DNA of 64,000 nucleotides from Bacterioplanoides sp965200585 (GTDB taxonomy: Bacteria; Pseudomonadota; Gammaproteobacteria; Pseudomonadales; Oceanobacteraceae). A program made the position numbers and the translations under genes. The DNA is taken from NCBI RefSeq assembly GCF_965200585.1, contig NZ_OZ241361.1. The stretch is one strand, 5' to 3'. Each line of letters begins with the position of its first letter. Position 1 is the first letter of the stretch. A model generated the notes under the pieces. The model made no database searches, had not been told where the DNA came from, and saw only the letters and a program-made list of their open reading frames with translations. This document shows positions 8,568 through 17,500 of this stretch, piece after piece.

Positions 8568-9197
8568 ATGTGGCGTCCAAAATTAATGTCCATCCCTGAT
8601 GCAGCGGATGCACTGCCCGGTCGTGATGAACCCTTAGCCGTAGAACCGGTAAGTTTTGTTAATGGTGAGCGCTTTGATGGTGAATGTCCGGCGCACCTGG
8701 AACAGCTGATTGTTGGCATGGGCTGTTTCTGGGGAGCCGAACGACGTTTCTGGCAGCAACCGGGGGTAGTCGTCACGTCAGTTGGTTATGGTGCTGGCCA
8801 TACGCCAAACCCTACGTATCAGGAAGTGTGCAGTGGTAATACCGGCCATAATGAGCTGGTACGTATCTGGTACGATCCACAACAAACCTCGCTGGATGCA
8901 CTGTTAAAAGCCTTTTGGGAAAGCCACGACCCGACTCAGGGCATGCGTCAGGGCAACGATGTTGGCACCCAGTATCGCTCGGGGATTTATCTGTCCGATG
9001 AACAAGACTGTGAATTGGCCGAAGCGTCGCGCGCTCGTTATCAACGTCGTTTACTGGCCGCTGGTTTTGACGAAATCACCACTGAGATATTGCTCGCGGG
9101 CCCATATTATCTGGCAGAAACCTATCATCAGCAGTATCTGGCAAAAAATCCAAACGGTTATTGTGGCTTGGGTGGTTGCCACGTCAGCTATGGCTGA
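8568..9197 (+). CDS. msrA: peptide methionine sulfoxide reductase A
   Basis: MsrA reduces methionine-S-sulfoxide in proteins, with thioredoxin as donor. The GCFWGAE motif holds the catalytic Cys about C53, and the resolving cysteines are near C199 and C204 (GYCGLGGCH). GTQYRSGIY and DPTQGMRQGND are also typical. At 209 residues it has the E. coli-like long form with an N-terminal extension. ATG at 8568 is chosen over a longer in-frame start at 8520 because AGAGG lies at a good distance upstream and the longer form would overlap the divergent gene. Confidence 0.95.
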   Translation: MWRPKLMSIPDAADALPGRDEPLAVEPVSFVNGERFDGECPAHLEQLIVGMGCFWGAERRFWQQPGVVVTSVGYGAGHTPNPTYQEVCSGNTGHNELVRIWYDPQQTSLDALLKAFWESHDPTQGMRQGNDVGTQYRSGIYLSDEQDCELAEASRARYQRRLLAAGFDEITTEILLAGPYYLAETYHQQYLAKNPNGYCGLGGCHVSYG

Positions 9198-9204
9198 CGT
9201 TTAG

Positions 9205-9594
9205 CTACTCGTTTCCCACGGATGCAGATGTTGGCTGGCATGGATGCTTAGATTGGGGAAACGCCAGATGAATTGCCCAGGCAATGGCGGTGGCATAAGC
9301 CAGGTTAGTGGTAAGTTCGGTATGCGGGTTATTAAGAAACTCGCGCTGTGACGCCAGGCCACGTATTTTGCTGGCCAGTTCAGGCTCAAACGCCAGATAT
9401 TTATTCCAGATGCGCTGATGCAGAGCGGCGTCGATCTGATAAATGCCATAGGCTTTATTTTGATGGCACAGTGAGTGCTGATTCAGTTGCGCCAGAGCAA
9501 TCAGCAAATTTTCGGCGGCATCTGAATCTTTACCCAGATACTGCAGCGTGGGGCGGATAATCTGCTCCCTGAGTTCCTGTGTGTCGAGTTCCAT
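9205..9594 (-). CDS. degenerate lysozyme/transglycosylase-like protein
   Basis: A 129-residue cytosolic-looking protein (147 if it starts at 9648). From ELREQIIRPTLQYLG through AYGIYQID to LTTNLAYATAIAWAIH it resembles a small family seen in phages and some bacteria and annotated as SLT-transglycosylase-like. Members I recall have a catalytic-type Glu (AQES); here that place reads AQLN, so the enzyme is probably inactive. There is no signal peptide. It lies convergent with msrA and back-to-back with the TatD gene, with no other phage genes around, so it may be a domesticated relic. The 9594 start matches where family similarity begins. Confidence 0.5.
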   Translation of the reverse strand: MELDTQELREQIIRPTLQYLGKDSDAAENLLIALAQLNQHSLCHQNKAYGIYQIDAALHQRIWNKYLAFEPELASKIRGLASQREFLNNPHTELTTNLAYATAIAWAIHLAFPQSKHPCQPTSASVGNE

Positions 9595-9663
9595 GACCGT
9601 GCCTGTGCTGATGCCAATGGCTGTATTTAATACCAGATTGATCAACAATTACCATAACTTATC

Positions 9664-10515
9664 ATGAATTTATTGGACTCAAACGATCAGGAATGTGCAC
9701 CAACCGATCTCATCTGGATCGACAGCCATTGTCACTTTGATTTTCCACAGTGGCATTCACAGCGTGACGAACACTGGCAGTTGGCACAAACACTGGGCGT
9801 ACAGTCGCTGATCATCCCCGGCATAACGATTGAACAAAACCAGCAGGTTGCTCAGTTCTGTGCCGATACACCCTGGCAGTTCGCTCTGGGATTACATCCG
9901 TACTTTCTGGCGCAGCATGGAGATAATGATCTCGATGCGCTTGAGCGCCTGTTATCCAGAACCGTAGAGTCTCAACAATCACCAGCCATTGCCGTAGGCG
10001 AGATTGGTCTGGATTGGGTGTTGGCTAAGCAGGCTGATGATCCGGATGCTGCCCGTGCACAGCAGTGGCAATTATTCGAAGCTCAGGTAGTGCTGGCCGA
10101 GCGTTATCAGCTGCCTCTGATTTTGCATATTCGTGGTTGCCACGATCAGGCTGCCAGCTGGTTGCGCCGTCGGAGATTTTCATTCGGCGGTATTGTTCAT
10201 GCGTTTTCCGGCAGCGAACAACAAGCCAAAGCCTGGCTTGATCTGGGGTTTAAACTCGGCATTGGTGGTGCGATGACATTTCCCCGGGCGAATAAATTGC
10301 GTAACACCATATCCTCTTTACCACTCTCTGCCTGGGTGCTTGAAACCGATGCTCCGGATATGCGTCCGGCGTTTTTTCGCCAAGGTGTGAGCTCTCCGGT
10401 GGCTATTCCTTTATATGGCGCGATATTAGCCACTTTAAAACAGGTGTCGCTGATGGAGGTATCGGTTCAAAATCAAAACAACCTGCTATCGCTGTTTCCG
10501 GGTTTAAAAACCTGA
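9664..10515 (+). CDS. TatD family metal-dependent hydrolase
   Basis: This is a TIM-barrel metallo-hydrolase of the TatD/YcfH/YjjV group, known or predicted as 3'-5' DNases or phosphoesterases. The metal ligands are visible in order: IDSHCHFD, GEIGLD, LILHIRG, GIVHAFSGS and LETDAPD. The 283 residues are slightly longer than usual, from an N-terminal tail before IDSHCH. YjjV is the closest-looking E. coli type, but this cannot be fixed here. It is divergent from the lysozyme-like gene. Confidence 0.88.
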   Translation: MNLLDSNDQECAPTDLIWIDSHCHFDFPQWHSQRDEHWQLAQTLGVQSLIIPGITIEQNQQVAQFCADTPWQFALGLHPYFLAQHGDNDLDALERLLSRTVESQQSPAIAVGEIGLDWVLAKQADDPDAARAQQWQLFEAQVVLAERYQLPLILHIRGCHDQAASWLRRRRFSFGGIVHAFSGSEQQAKAWLDLGFKLGIGGAMTFPRANKLRNTISSLPLSAWVLETDAPDMRPAFFRQGVSSPVAIPLYGAILATLKQVSLMEVSVQNQNNLLSLFPGLKT

Positions 10516-10701
10516 TTTTTTAACGGGATTATTTTTAATACTTAATAAGTATTTCAGAAGGACTTAATAAAAAGTTCCACGGCTTTTTAGATCATCCGGC
10601 GCTGTCGAATTGCATTTTTAGACCGGCTTTTTCCTAAGGCTTGTACATAGGCACGGCTCTGTATAGCTTAATTTTTGAGCCCACTGCAGAGGTAACTGCA
10701 C

Positions 10702-11304
10702 ATGTTTCCGAATCATATGTTTGGCCTTTTATATCACCCACGGGAAGAATGGGCAGCCATTCGCAAAGAGGGTGCTCCCAGCCTGCTTCAGGTGTTTATT
10801 CGTTACGCCTTATTATTGGCAGTCATTCCCCCGGCTTCTTTGTTGATTGGTACCACACAGATGGGCTGGAGTGTCGCCGGCGGTGATGTGGTTAAACTCA
10901 GTATGGAAAGTGCAATTCCGATTGCTATTGCCTTTTATTTCGCCCTATTAGTGGGTATTGCTTTCGTCTCTTACTGTATGTTTTGGATGGAGCGTACTTT
11001 TGGTGTGACCGCCAGCTTTGAGCGCTGCGTGATTTTTACTATTTACACTTCAACGCCAATGTTTCTGTCTGGATTTGTCGGTTTATTACCGATCCTCTGG
11101 GTAGATTTCTTTGTCGTGTTGGCGGCTGTTTGTTACAGCGTTTACCTGTTGTACTCCGGCATTCCTATTTTTATGGATATCCCTGAGGAGCGAGGTTTTA
11201 TCTTTGCCAGCTCGGTATTAACCGTGGGTTTATGTGCTCTGGTTGGTTGTATGGCAATCACGGTGGTGATGTGGGGGATGGGATTTGGCCCTAGCTTCGT
11301 TTAG
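10702..11304 (+). CDS. Yip1 family inner-membrane protein
   Basis: The 200-residue protein begins with the short cytosolic stretch typical of this family (FGLLYHPREEWAAI) and then has about five hydrophobic spans. The function of bacterial Yip1-domain proteins is unknown; eukaryotic relatives act in vesicle traffic. A GAGG ribosome site lies before ATG 10702. The 186-base gap upstream is AT-rich and holds no further gene that I can see. Confidence 0.75.
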   Translation: MFPNHMFGLLYHPREEWAAIRKEGAPSLLQVFIRYALLLAVIPPASLLIGTTQMGWSVAGGDVVKLSMESAIPIAIAFYFALLVGIAFVSYCMFWMERTFGVTASFERCVIFTIYTSTPMFLSGFVGLLPILWVDFFVVLAAVCYSVYLLYSGIPIFMDIPEERGFIFASSVLTVGLCALVGCMAITVVMWGMGFGPSFV

Positions 11305-11347
11305 CTGGTTTAAAACGCTCTCTTAAAAAATATCCTAATAAAACAAT

Positions 11348-11374
11348 AAAGCCCGCTTTCTAAGCGGGCTTTAT
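11348..11374. terminator. bidirectional terminator Yip1 / pit
   Basis: Stem AAAGCCCGCTT/AAGCGGGCTTT with a 3-base loop; flanking AAACAATA/TATTGTTTT extends the pairing. It serves the convergent Yip1 and phosphate transporter genes. Confidence 0.85.
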
Positions 11375-11386
11375 TGTTTTACATGC

Positions 11387-11423
11387 TAGTCTGACTCCCA
11401 CGCGGAGCGTGGGAGTCAGACTA
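11387..11423. repeat. 17-bp perfect hairpin, REP-like
   Basis: The arm TAGTCTGACTCCCACGC (11387-11403) pairs perfectly with 11407-11423 around the loop GGA. It follows a separate terminator, so it is not needed to end transcription. Sequences with a CCCACGC..GCGTGGG core are common dispersed palindromes in gammaproteobacteria, so this is probably one copy of a REP-like family. Copy number elsewhere cannot be seen in this window. Confidence 0.6.
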
Positions 11424-11465
11424 TTAAACAACTTTTCAGAGCACACTTTTTGAAATTGTGATGTT

Positions 11466-12731
11466 TTACAACCAAATAGCTTTAAACAAATAAAAGAACA
11501 ACACTGCTAATGCAGCGCCTGCCGGTAAGGTCACCACCCAGGAAACAAAAATAGAACCGATCTTTTTCAGGTTCAACGAACCACTGCCCATGGCTAAACC
11601 TACGCCCAGAATGGCACCCACCAGAACATGCGTGGTTGAAATCGGTAAGCCGGTACCGGAAGCGACTACAACGGTAGTTGCCGCTGCCAGGGTCGCGGCA
11701 AAACCACGGCTTGGCGTCAGTTCTGTAATGCCGCTACCAACAGTTGCAATCACGCGATGACCAAAGGTCATTAAACCAACCACAATCCCCACCGCGCCAA
11801 CTAACAGTACCCAAAGAGGCAGGGCTGATTTGGCCGCAATTTCTCCCCCATGTTCAACCACGCTGACAATAGCGGCTACCGGGCCAATGGCATTGGCAAC
11901 GTCATTGGAGCCGTGGGCAAAAGCCATGGCACAAGCGGTGAAAATCATCAGGATGGAGAATACTTTTTCGACATTGGCCTGATGCACGTTTTCAGATACT
12001 TCCGGATCAGCATGTATCCGTTGAATAAAGACACTGCCAATCGCCATGATGACCAAGCCAGCAATGGCGGCCATCCATAACGCATCCTGAAAGGAGATGT
12101 TCAGCCCTAAATGTTTCAGGCCTTTGGTCAGCGTTACCATCGCAATCACAAAACCAACCAGCAGGATATAAAACGGCACCAGGCGCTTAGACTGCTTAAA
12201 CGGATCCGGTGTATCGTGAATCCAGTGCTGAACGGTTTTGTACAACACAAAAGCAATGCTGCCAGCAACGGCCGGAGAGACTAACCAGCTGGCAGCAATG
12301 CTGCCCACTTTGCCCCAGTTAACGGCATCCACCGAAATACCAACCGCAGCAAAACCAACAATGGCACCCACAATGGAATGGGTGGTGGAAACCGGCCAGC
12401 CACGATACGACGCCAGCAACAGCCAGGTACCGGCAGCTAATAACGATGCCAGCATGCCGAATACCAACAACTCGGGAGTTGAGACGATATAAGACGGATC
12501 AATAATGCCTTTGCGAATGGTGGCGGTGACTTCACCACCGGCGAAAAAGGCACCGGCAAATTCAAAGACGATGGCAATCAATACGGCTTGCTTGATGGTG
12601 ATGGCTTTTGAGCCAACAGAGGTTCCCATGGCATTGGCAACATCGTTCGCACCAATGCCCCAGGCCATAAACGCACCGAAGATGCAGGCCAGGATAATAA
12701 ATACAGACCCCTGGTCAGCAAGTAATTCCAT
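11466..12731 (-). CDS. pit: low-affinity inorganic phosphate transporter, Pit family
   Basis: This inner-membrane PHO4/Pit transporter takes up metal-phosphate with protons (or sodium in some marine members). It is 421 residues with ten or more hydrophobic spans. The two family signature repeats are GANDVANAMG near the N-terminus and GSNDVANAIGP in the second half, reflecting the internal duplication; STTHSIVGAIVG and STTHVLVGAILG are the matching second motifs. There is no PhoU-like DUF47 partner beside it. It is divergent from rlmF. Confidence 0.93.
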   Translation of the reverse strand: MELLADQGSVFIILACIFGAFMAWGIGANDVANAMGTSVGSKAITIKQAVLIAIVFEFAGAFFAGGEVTATIRKGIIDPSYIVSTPELLVFGMLASLLAAGTWLLLASYRGWPVSTTHSIVGAIVGFAAVGISVDAVNWGKVGSIAASWLVSPAVAGSIAFVLYKTVQHWIHDTPDPFKQSKRLVPFYILLVGFVIAMVTLTKGLKHLGLNISFQDALWMAAIAGLVIMAIGSVFIQRIHADPEVSENVHQANVEKVFSILMIFTACAMAFAHGSNDVANAIGPVAAIVSVVEHGGEIAAKSALPLWVLLVGAVGIVVGLMTFGHRVIATVGSGITELTPSRGFAATLAAATTVVVASGTGLPISTTHVLVGAILGVGLAMGSGSLNLKKIGSIFVSWVVTLPAGAALAVLFFYLFKAIWL

Positions 12732-12880
12732 GATGAATTCCTGAGTTGATAGTCAAAAAAGGCGCGCATTCTACCCCAGCATTCCATGGCTTCATAGGCG
12801 CAGAGTCAGGAATAAAACACATACGTTCAGTTATCTGTCTCTGTGGTATGATCCGCGCAAATTCTCTGGGGTAGCCGCAC

Positions 12881-14089
12881 GTGACTTCATCCGACAACTC
12901 ATCCGGCCATAAAGTTTCTGATTCGACCAAATCACGCCCGCTAGCCAACAAGCGTCTGGGCAGAAGTGGTGAGGCACAGCCGCGCAAGCCAAAAATTCAG
13001 GTGCGCAGCCCATCGGCCAAAGGGGCGCGACCTGCTAAAGGATCAGGCCGTCCGGCAAAAGATCAGAACCGTGTATCAACGGCTGAGCGTAAGGTGCAGA
13101 AGCCTCAGGGATTGCATCATCGTAACTGCCATCAGGGACGTTATGATATGGCGGCGCTGGTGGACGCTCTGCCTGCTTTGTCGGATTACCTGACCCTGAA
13201 CCCGAAAGGGGAGCAAACCATTGATTTTGCTGATCAGGACGCGGTGTTATGTCTGAATCAGGCGCTGTTACAGCACCATTATGGGATTGATGGCTGGCAG
13301 ATTCCGGCGGATTATTTATGTCCACCAATTCCCGGGCGAGCAGACTACATTCATTATGCGGCGGATTTGATGGCGAAATATCAACTGTCGCCTCGTAATG
13401 GGCAAGCCCGGGTGTTGGATATTGGTACCGGTGCTAACCTGATTTACTCCTTATTGGGTGCCAATGTGTATCAGTGGCAAATGCTGGCGTGTGATATTGA
13501 TCAGGCTGCGTTGGATAATGCCGCTGAGATTCTGCAGCACAATCCAGCTTTGGCAACACAGATTCAGTTACGTTTGCAAAACGATAAGCAATCGATTTTC
13601 CGCCATATTATTCAGCCGGGTGAGCATTATCAGTTATCGGTGTGTAATCCGCCTTTTTATGAATCGGCGGCCGATGCTCAGGCCGAAAACCGACGTAAAA
13701 CACGCAATCTGGCTCGCCATCAACAGGCGCGTACGGCTGCTAAACCTGAAGTGGCAGCGCCGCTTGCCGATTCAGGTGCAAACTCTGCGTCAGCTGTCGT
13801 TAGCAATGATCCTTGGGCCAAAGCTAAAGCGTCCCCAGAACAAAGAAATTTTGGCGGTCAGAATAATGAGTTGTGGTGTGAGGGTGGCGAGCTGGCGTTT
13901 CTGAAGCGTATGGCGCGTGAAAGCAAAGAATTTGCAACTCAGGTGGATTGGTTCACCAGCCTGGTATCGAAACAGGAGCATGTACCCATGCTGCTGGAGT
14001 ATCTTAAGCGCCAGGGCGTTAAAAAGACCGAAGTGGTGAAGATGGCGCAGGGCCAGAAAATCAGTCGCTTTATCGCCTGGACTTTCTGA
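12881..14089 (+). CDS. rlmF: 23S rRNA (adenine(1618)-N6)-methyltransferase
   Basis: RlmF methylates A1618 of 23S rRNA. The catalytic SVCNPPFYES (NPPF motif), the SAM motif VLDIGTGANL and the family start GLHHRNCHQGRYD are clear. Two features are odd: about 75 residues of Lys/Arg/Pro/Ser-rich sequence before the family start, and an insert of roughly 40 residues (Ala-rich, around AKPEVAAPLADSGANSA) before NFGGQNNELWCEGGE. The GTG at 12881 is the assumed start; no nearer start in front of GLHHRN looked better. TATGAT at 12848-12853 could be its -10. Confidence 0.93.
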   Translation: MTSSDNSSGHKVSDSTKSRPLANKRLGRSGEAQPRKPKIQVRSPSAKGARPAKGSGRPAKDQNRVSTAERKVQKPQGLHHRNCHQGRYDMAALVDALPALSDYLTLNPKGEQTIDFADQDAVLCLNQALLQHHYGIDGWQIPADYLCPPIPGRADYIHYAADLMAKYQLSPRNGQARVLDIGTGANLIYSLLGANVYQWQMLACDIDQAALDNAAEILQHNPALATQIQLRLQNDKQSIFRHIIQPGEHYQLSVCNPPFYESAADAQAENRRKTRNLARHQQARTAAKPEVAAPLADSGANSASAVVSNDPWAKAKASPEQRNFGGQNNELWCEGGELAFLKRMARESKEFATQVDWFTSLVSKQEHVPMLLEYLKRQGVKKTEVVKMAQGQKISRFIAWTF

Positions 14090-14123
14090 CCACAGCCATA
14101 GTGGAAGTTATAAGTGGTGAAAG

Positions 14124-15002
14124 TTATAAACTCAGCTGTTTTTCCACATTAAACGACATGGTATCGGCTTGCCAGGCATCCAGCCCTGGGATCACCCTGG
14201 CATTGCCATCAAGTGAAAAATCCATCGGTTTATCACTGTTGATCAGGCGTAATAATGCACTGCCAAACTCGGATAAACTCAGCGATAGTGGCAGTGACAC
14301 CGACTGGCTTTTTCCGCTATCCAGGGATACCGAGTTTAACTCCCCGCCGCCTAATGACTGACCCTGAGCTGCCAGATTAAAATTGAGCTGCTGTAAATCA
14401 ATGGCAAAGTCATTAAGGTTTTTAATGGTCATATCCAGTTGTAATTTCACCTCGGTAAAGCCGGCTTTTAATAATTTCACATCATCGATACGAATATCCG
14501 GTAATTGTGGAATAGGTAATACATCCTGATATTCCAGCGGCATGCTGATGGTGCCTAATACCGGCACCGCAACCAGAATTTCTCCCGATAAGCCATACGG
14601 CACCTGATTTTTTCCTTTGACGCTTTTAGCCGCGGCAAACAATTCACTGAATTGGATCGTGACGGGTACATCAATGGTTTTATCACCCGAAGCGGGTAAT
14701 GTGAGTTGTGAATCCGGCTGGCTGATATGTGCCAGAGCGTGACCGGCAATGGCGGCTTCCAGCTCCATACCGGCGGTTTTTAATTCAAATGGATTGGGGT
14801 TGTGAATAGTAACCTTAGCATTCAGCGTGATACTGCTGAGAGACAGATCGGCGATGGCAACCGACGTCACTTTTGCACTGGGCTTTTGCGCCTCGCTCAG
14901 TTGTTGCAGACTGGCGCAGCCGCTTAATAACGTCACACATGCCAGAAACAGCATAGACATGGCGCTAGCGGAGAAGAGTCGGAATAGATGCAATGGATTC
15001 AT
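14124..15002 (-). CDS. LEA type 2 (LEA14/WHy-like) lipoprotein
   Basis: A 292-residue predicted lipoprotein with a signal sequence and lipobox LLSGC (Cys about 29). The mature part has two immunoglobulin-like WHy/LEA14 modules: SSITLNAKVTIHNPNPFELKTAGMELE and, in the second, EVKLQLDMTIKNLNDFAIDLQQLNFNL. Such proteins are linked with desiccation or envelope stress, but the bacterial function is not settled. It lies 28 bases downstream of the cti stop on the same strand, so the two are likely co-transcribed. It is convergent with rlmF. Confidence 0.75.
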   Translation of the reverse strand: MNPLHLFRLFSASAMSMLFLACVTLLSGCASLQQLSEAQKPSAKVTSVAIADLSLSSITLNAKVTIHNPNPFELKTAGMELEAAIAGHALAHISQPDSQLTLPASGDKTIDVPVTIQFSELFAAAKSVKGKNQVPYGLSGEILVAVPVLGTISMPLEYQDVLPIPQLPDIRIDDVKLLKAGFTEVKLQLDMTIKNLNDFAIDLQQLNFNLAAQGQSLGGGELNSVSLDSGKSQSVSLPLSLSLSEFGSALLRLINSDKPMDFSLDGNARVIPGLDAWQADTMSFNVEKQLSL

Positions 15003-15029
15003 AATTTTCCCTATGGCTTGTTACAGTCT

Positions 15030-17432
15030 CTAGCGATTTTCTAAACGGTTAAAGTCAAGCATACCGGCATTAAGTGGTTCCTGTTGGAAAAATACCCGAT
15101 GCAGTTGATCACTGTGTTGCCAGAAGCGCGGATTAGTACGACGCACGCCAAACTGGTCAACAAACTGCTGATAATCCTCTTCATTGTTGAGCGAAGCAAT
15201 GGTGCTGGCCAGTTGTGGTAAACGGAAAGCTGAGACCCGATACAGCGCCCCCGGATAGGTACCTAACACCCCGGGAACCAGCGTCAGATAATCTTCTTCC
15301 GGCAGGCGGTTGCTGTCTTCGGTCAGCAGGCCATTGATATTGGTATGGCCACTGTTACGAATCAGGGTAAATAGCCCGGGTTGGCCGAGGTAATTATCCA
15401 CCATCAGCAGCGACATTTCCGGCATCAGAGTCGCCGCTTGTCCCTTGACCTGATTCAGCGGCTGCAACTCATTCAGCAATTGTGGCGTAGTATGTTGTGC
15501 CAGCGAATATTGATCGCTCAACGTCGGCTTCAAGTGAGACTGCAGGCGGCCAAAAAACTCCGACTTTGGATTATCACTCTGATAGTCGATGTCCGGATTA
15601 CGAATCAGCTGCTGACCGTGAGTCACCAGAAATTCCTTTACTTCGTCACTGGTATCACGGTACCAGTGATCGGCCAGTTCAAGGCGAGATTCCTGTGGCA
15701 AAAAGGCGAGGAAATTAAATTCGCCTTCCATTCGTAAAAAATCCATATATAAACGGGTTAATAATTGATGGCCAATATTGCCGTACACATCAAACTCGGC
15801 AACCAATAAATAATGAATGCGCTCTAACAATGGGTAGGTAATAACCCAGGCGGTTTTAGGCTCCTGTCCCACCAAGCCCTTAACCACACTGGAGCTGTCA
15901 AAGTGGCGGAATACCGTTAACGCGGCATTAGGGTTTTGTTGTTCACCGTCCCAGATTAATGATTCATTAAAGGTATCAGTCTTATCGGACAATTGTTTAT
16001 TTGCCCGACGTTTGGCTTTTAAAAATTGCCCTTGTAAATAGCTGTATTTAAACCAGTTGGTGACAATGCCGGAATTGCTTTCTGCTTCACCCGGGAGGCG
16101 CAGGTTTTCACTTTGCTGATCTAAAAACTCTGCCATTTCCTGATCGTTGACTCTATCCGGGTCGGTGAAAAATACCCAAAAATGATCATCAATCACATTC
16201 AGAGCAACCTGACCACGACAAACCGGCCCTTTAATAAAACCCATGATGGTGTATTGCGCTTCTTCCAGCATAAAGCGGTAACGTGAACTCACGGGCAATT
16301 CTTTAAATGCTACAAAGGGGTTGGCCGCAATATCATTGTCATAACTTGGTAATTGAGTAACGGCGTAATCCGGGTCAATAAATAAGTGAGTCAACCAATC
16401 CATACGTTGCTGGTTCAGGCGGTAGGGCATATGGTTTTTTGCAACAATGCTGGCGTGGTTTAACTGTAAACGGTAATACACCCGCTTAATGCCGGGGTCA
16501 TCGTACGGGCGACGACTGGCAATGGGTTGAATTGGTAACCCGGGTGGTGTTGCCGAGCGAACCAATTTAAAGAAATACGACGGTCGTTGTTGTGGCTCCT
16601 GATGCGTGAATAATGCAATATCGGAAAAATACAGATTAGCCAGATACCAGTGTTCATAAATATAACGGCTGGCCAGTTGTTGTTTTAACGAGTCGGCATT
16701 TAAAAAAGCTTCCCATTGTTGGCGCTGGTGTTCAATGGCTTCTGGTAATTGTGGCGGCAGAGACATGGCTGCCCCTTGTTTAATCCAGTCACTCAATAAA
16801 TTGTGTTCTTCTTCATTTAATGCCGGTAAAGCATAAGGCATGCCCCAGCGAGGATGGTCGGCGGCAAACTGATTAAAATCTTCCCGAGTGGTGCACTGTT
16901 GTTCCCGATCGAGACCAAGGGTCACATCCTCGTGAATTAATGGCGAATCTTCGGCCTGGTAATCCGGGTTCTGCTGCTTTAATTCGAGCATTTTATAGAG
17001 CACAGAGTTTTGGCTATTAATAGCAGCGGTCTGGCTGCGCTCGTTGAGAATGGTATGGAAGTCACGCTCACGCCATTGTTGTGTGGTTTGGGCATCGATC
17101 CCCAGACGATTCGGCGTTGCCGCCAGAATGCGGGTGCCGTTGTAGACCAGCTCGGGGTTCGCGCCACGCATAATGCCTTCCGGCGAGTTGAGTTTTAGCT
17201 GGCAAGGCGCGTCGTAACAGCCGTGGCAGACAATACAGCGTTGTTCCAGAATCGGCTTAATCTGCTGGTCAAAATGATCGGCACCTTGCGTTCCGGCGGG
17301 CAAACGTCGGTCTGAAATAACCGTCTCACCCAATAAAGCATCCAGGTCTTCGGAGAGCAGGGCAACGCTGCTGCAACCAGCTAAGAAGAAAATGATCAAT
17401 AATAATCGCAACACGTCAGGCACTCGACACAT
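15030..17432 (-). CDS. cti: fatty acid cis/trans isomerase
   Basis: Cti is a periplasmic cytochrome-c-type enzyme that turns cis- into trans-unsaturated fatty acids in membrane lipids, which stiffens the membrane under solvent or heat stress. At 800 residues it matches the family. A hydrophobic leader ends in LAGC (Cys 20), so it may be a lipoprotein. The heme-binding CIVCH is at about 66-70 within the typical CIVCHGCYDAPCQL, followed by SPEGIMRGANPELVYN. The presence of cti fits a marine hydrocarbon-exposed lifestyle. The downstream LEA-type gene may be in the same operon. Confidence 0.95.
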   Translation of the reverse strand: MCRVPDVLRLLLIIFFLAGCSSVALLSEDLDALLGETVISDRRLPAGTQGADHFDQQIKPILEQRCIVCHGCYDAPCQLKLNSPEGIMRGANPELVYNGTRILAATPNRLGIDAQTTQQWRERDFHTILNERSQTAAINSQNSVLYKMLELKQQNPDYQAEDSPLIHEDVTLGLDREQQCTTREDFNQFAADHPRWGMPYALPALNEEEHNLLSDWIKQGAAMSLPPQLPEAIEHQRQQWEAFLNADSLKQQLASRYIYEHWYLANLYFSDIALFTHQEPQQRPSYFFKLVRSATPPGLPIQPIASRRPYDDPGIKRVYYRLQLNHASIVAKNHMPYRLNQQRMDWLTHLFIDPDYAVTQLPSYDNDIAANPFVAFKELPVSSRYRFMLEEAQYTIMGFIKGPVCRGQVALNVIDDHFWVFFTDPDRVNDQEMAEFLDQQSENLRLPGEAESNSGIVTNWFKYSYLQGQFLKAKRRANKQLSDKTDTFNESLIWDGEQQNPNAALTVFRHFDSSSVVKGLVGQEPKTAWVITYPLLERIHYLLVAEFDVYGNIGHQLLTRLYMDFLRMEGEFNFLAFLPQESRLELADHWYRDTSDEVKEFLVTHGQQLIRNPDIDYQSDNPKSEFFGRLQSHLKPTLSDQYSLAQHTTPQLLNELQPLNQVKGQAATLMPEMSLLMVDNYLGQPGLFTLIRNSGHTNINGLLTEDSNRLPEEDYLTLVPGVLGTYPGALYRVSAFRLPQLASTIASLNNEEDYQQFVDQFGVRRTNPRFWQHSDQLHRVFFQQEPLNAGMLDFNRLENR

Positions 17433-17500
17433 CTTTGAGGGAGACTGATTTTACCACTGATCCGTTTTTCTGAGAGGACTGAAACGTAAAATCGTATCTA

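Noticed and set aside
8528..8776. Upstream extension of the MBL-fold gene
   Set aside because: The extra 83 residues are antisense to msrA and look like noise; the family start fits ATG 8527.
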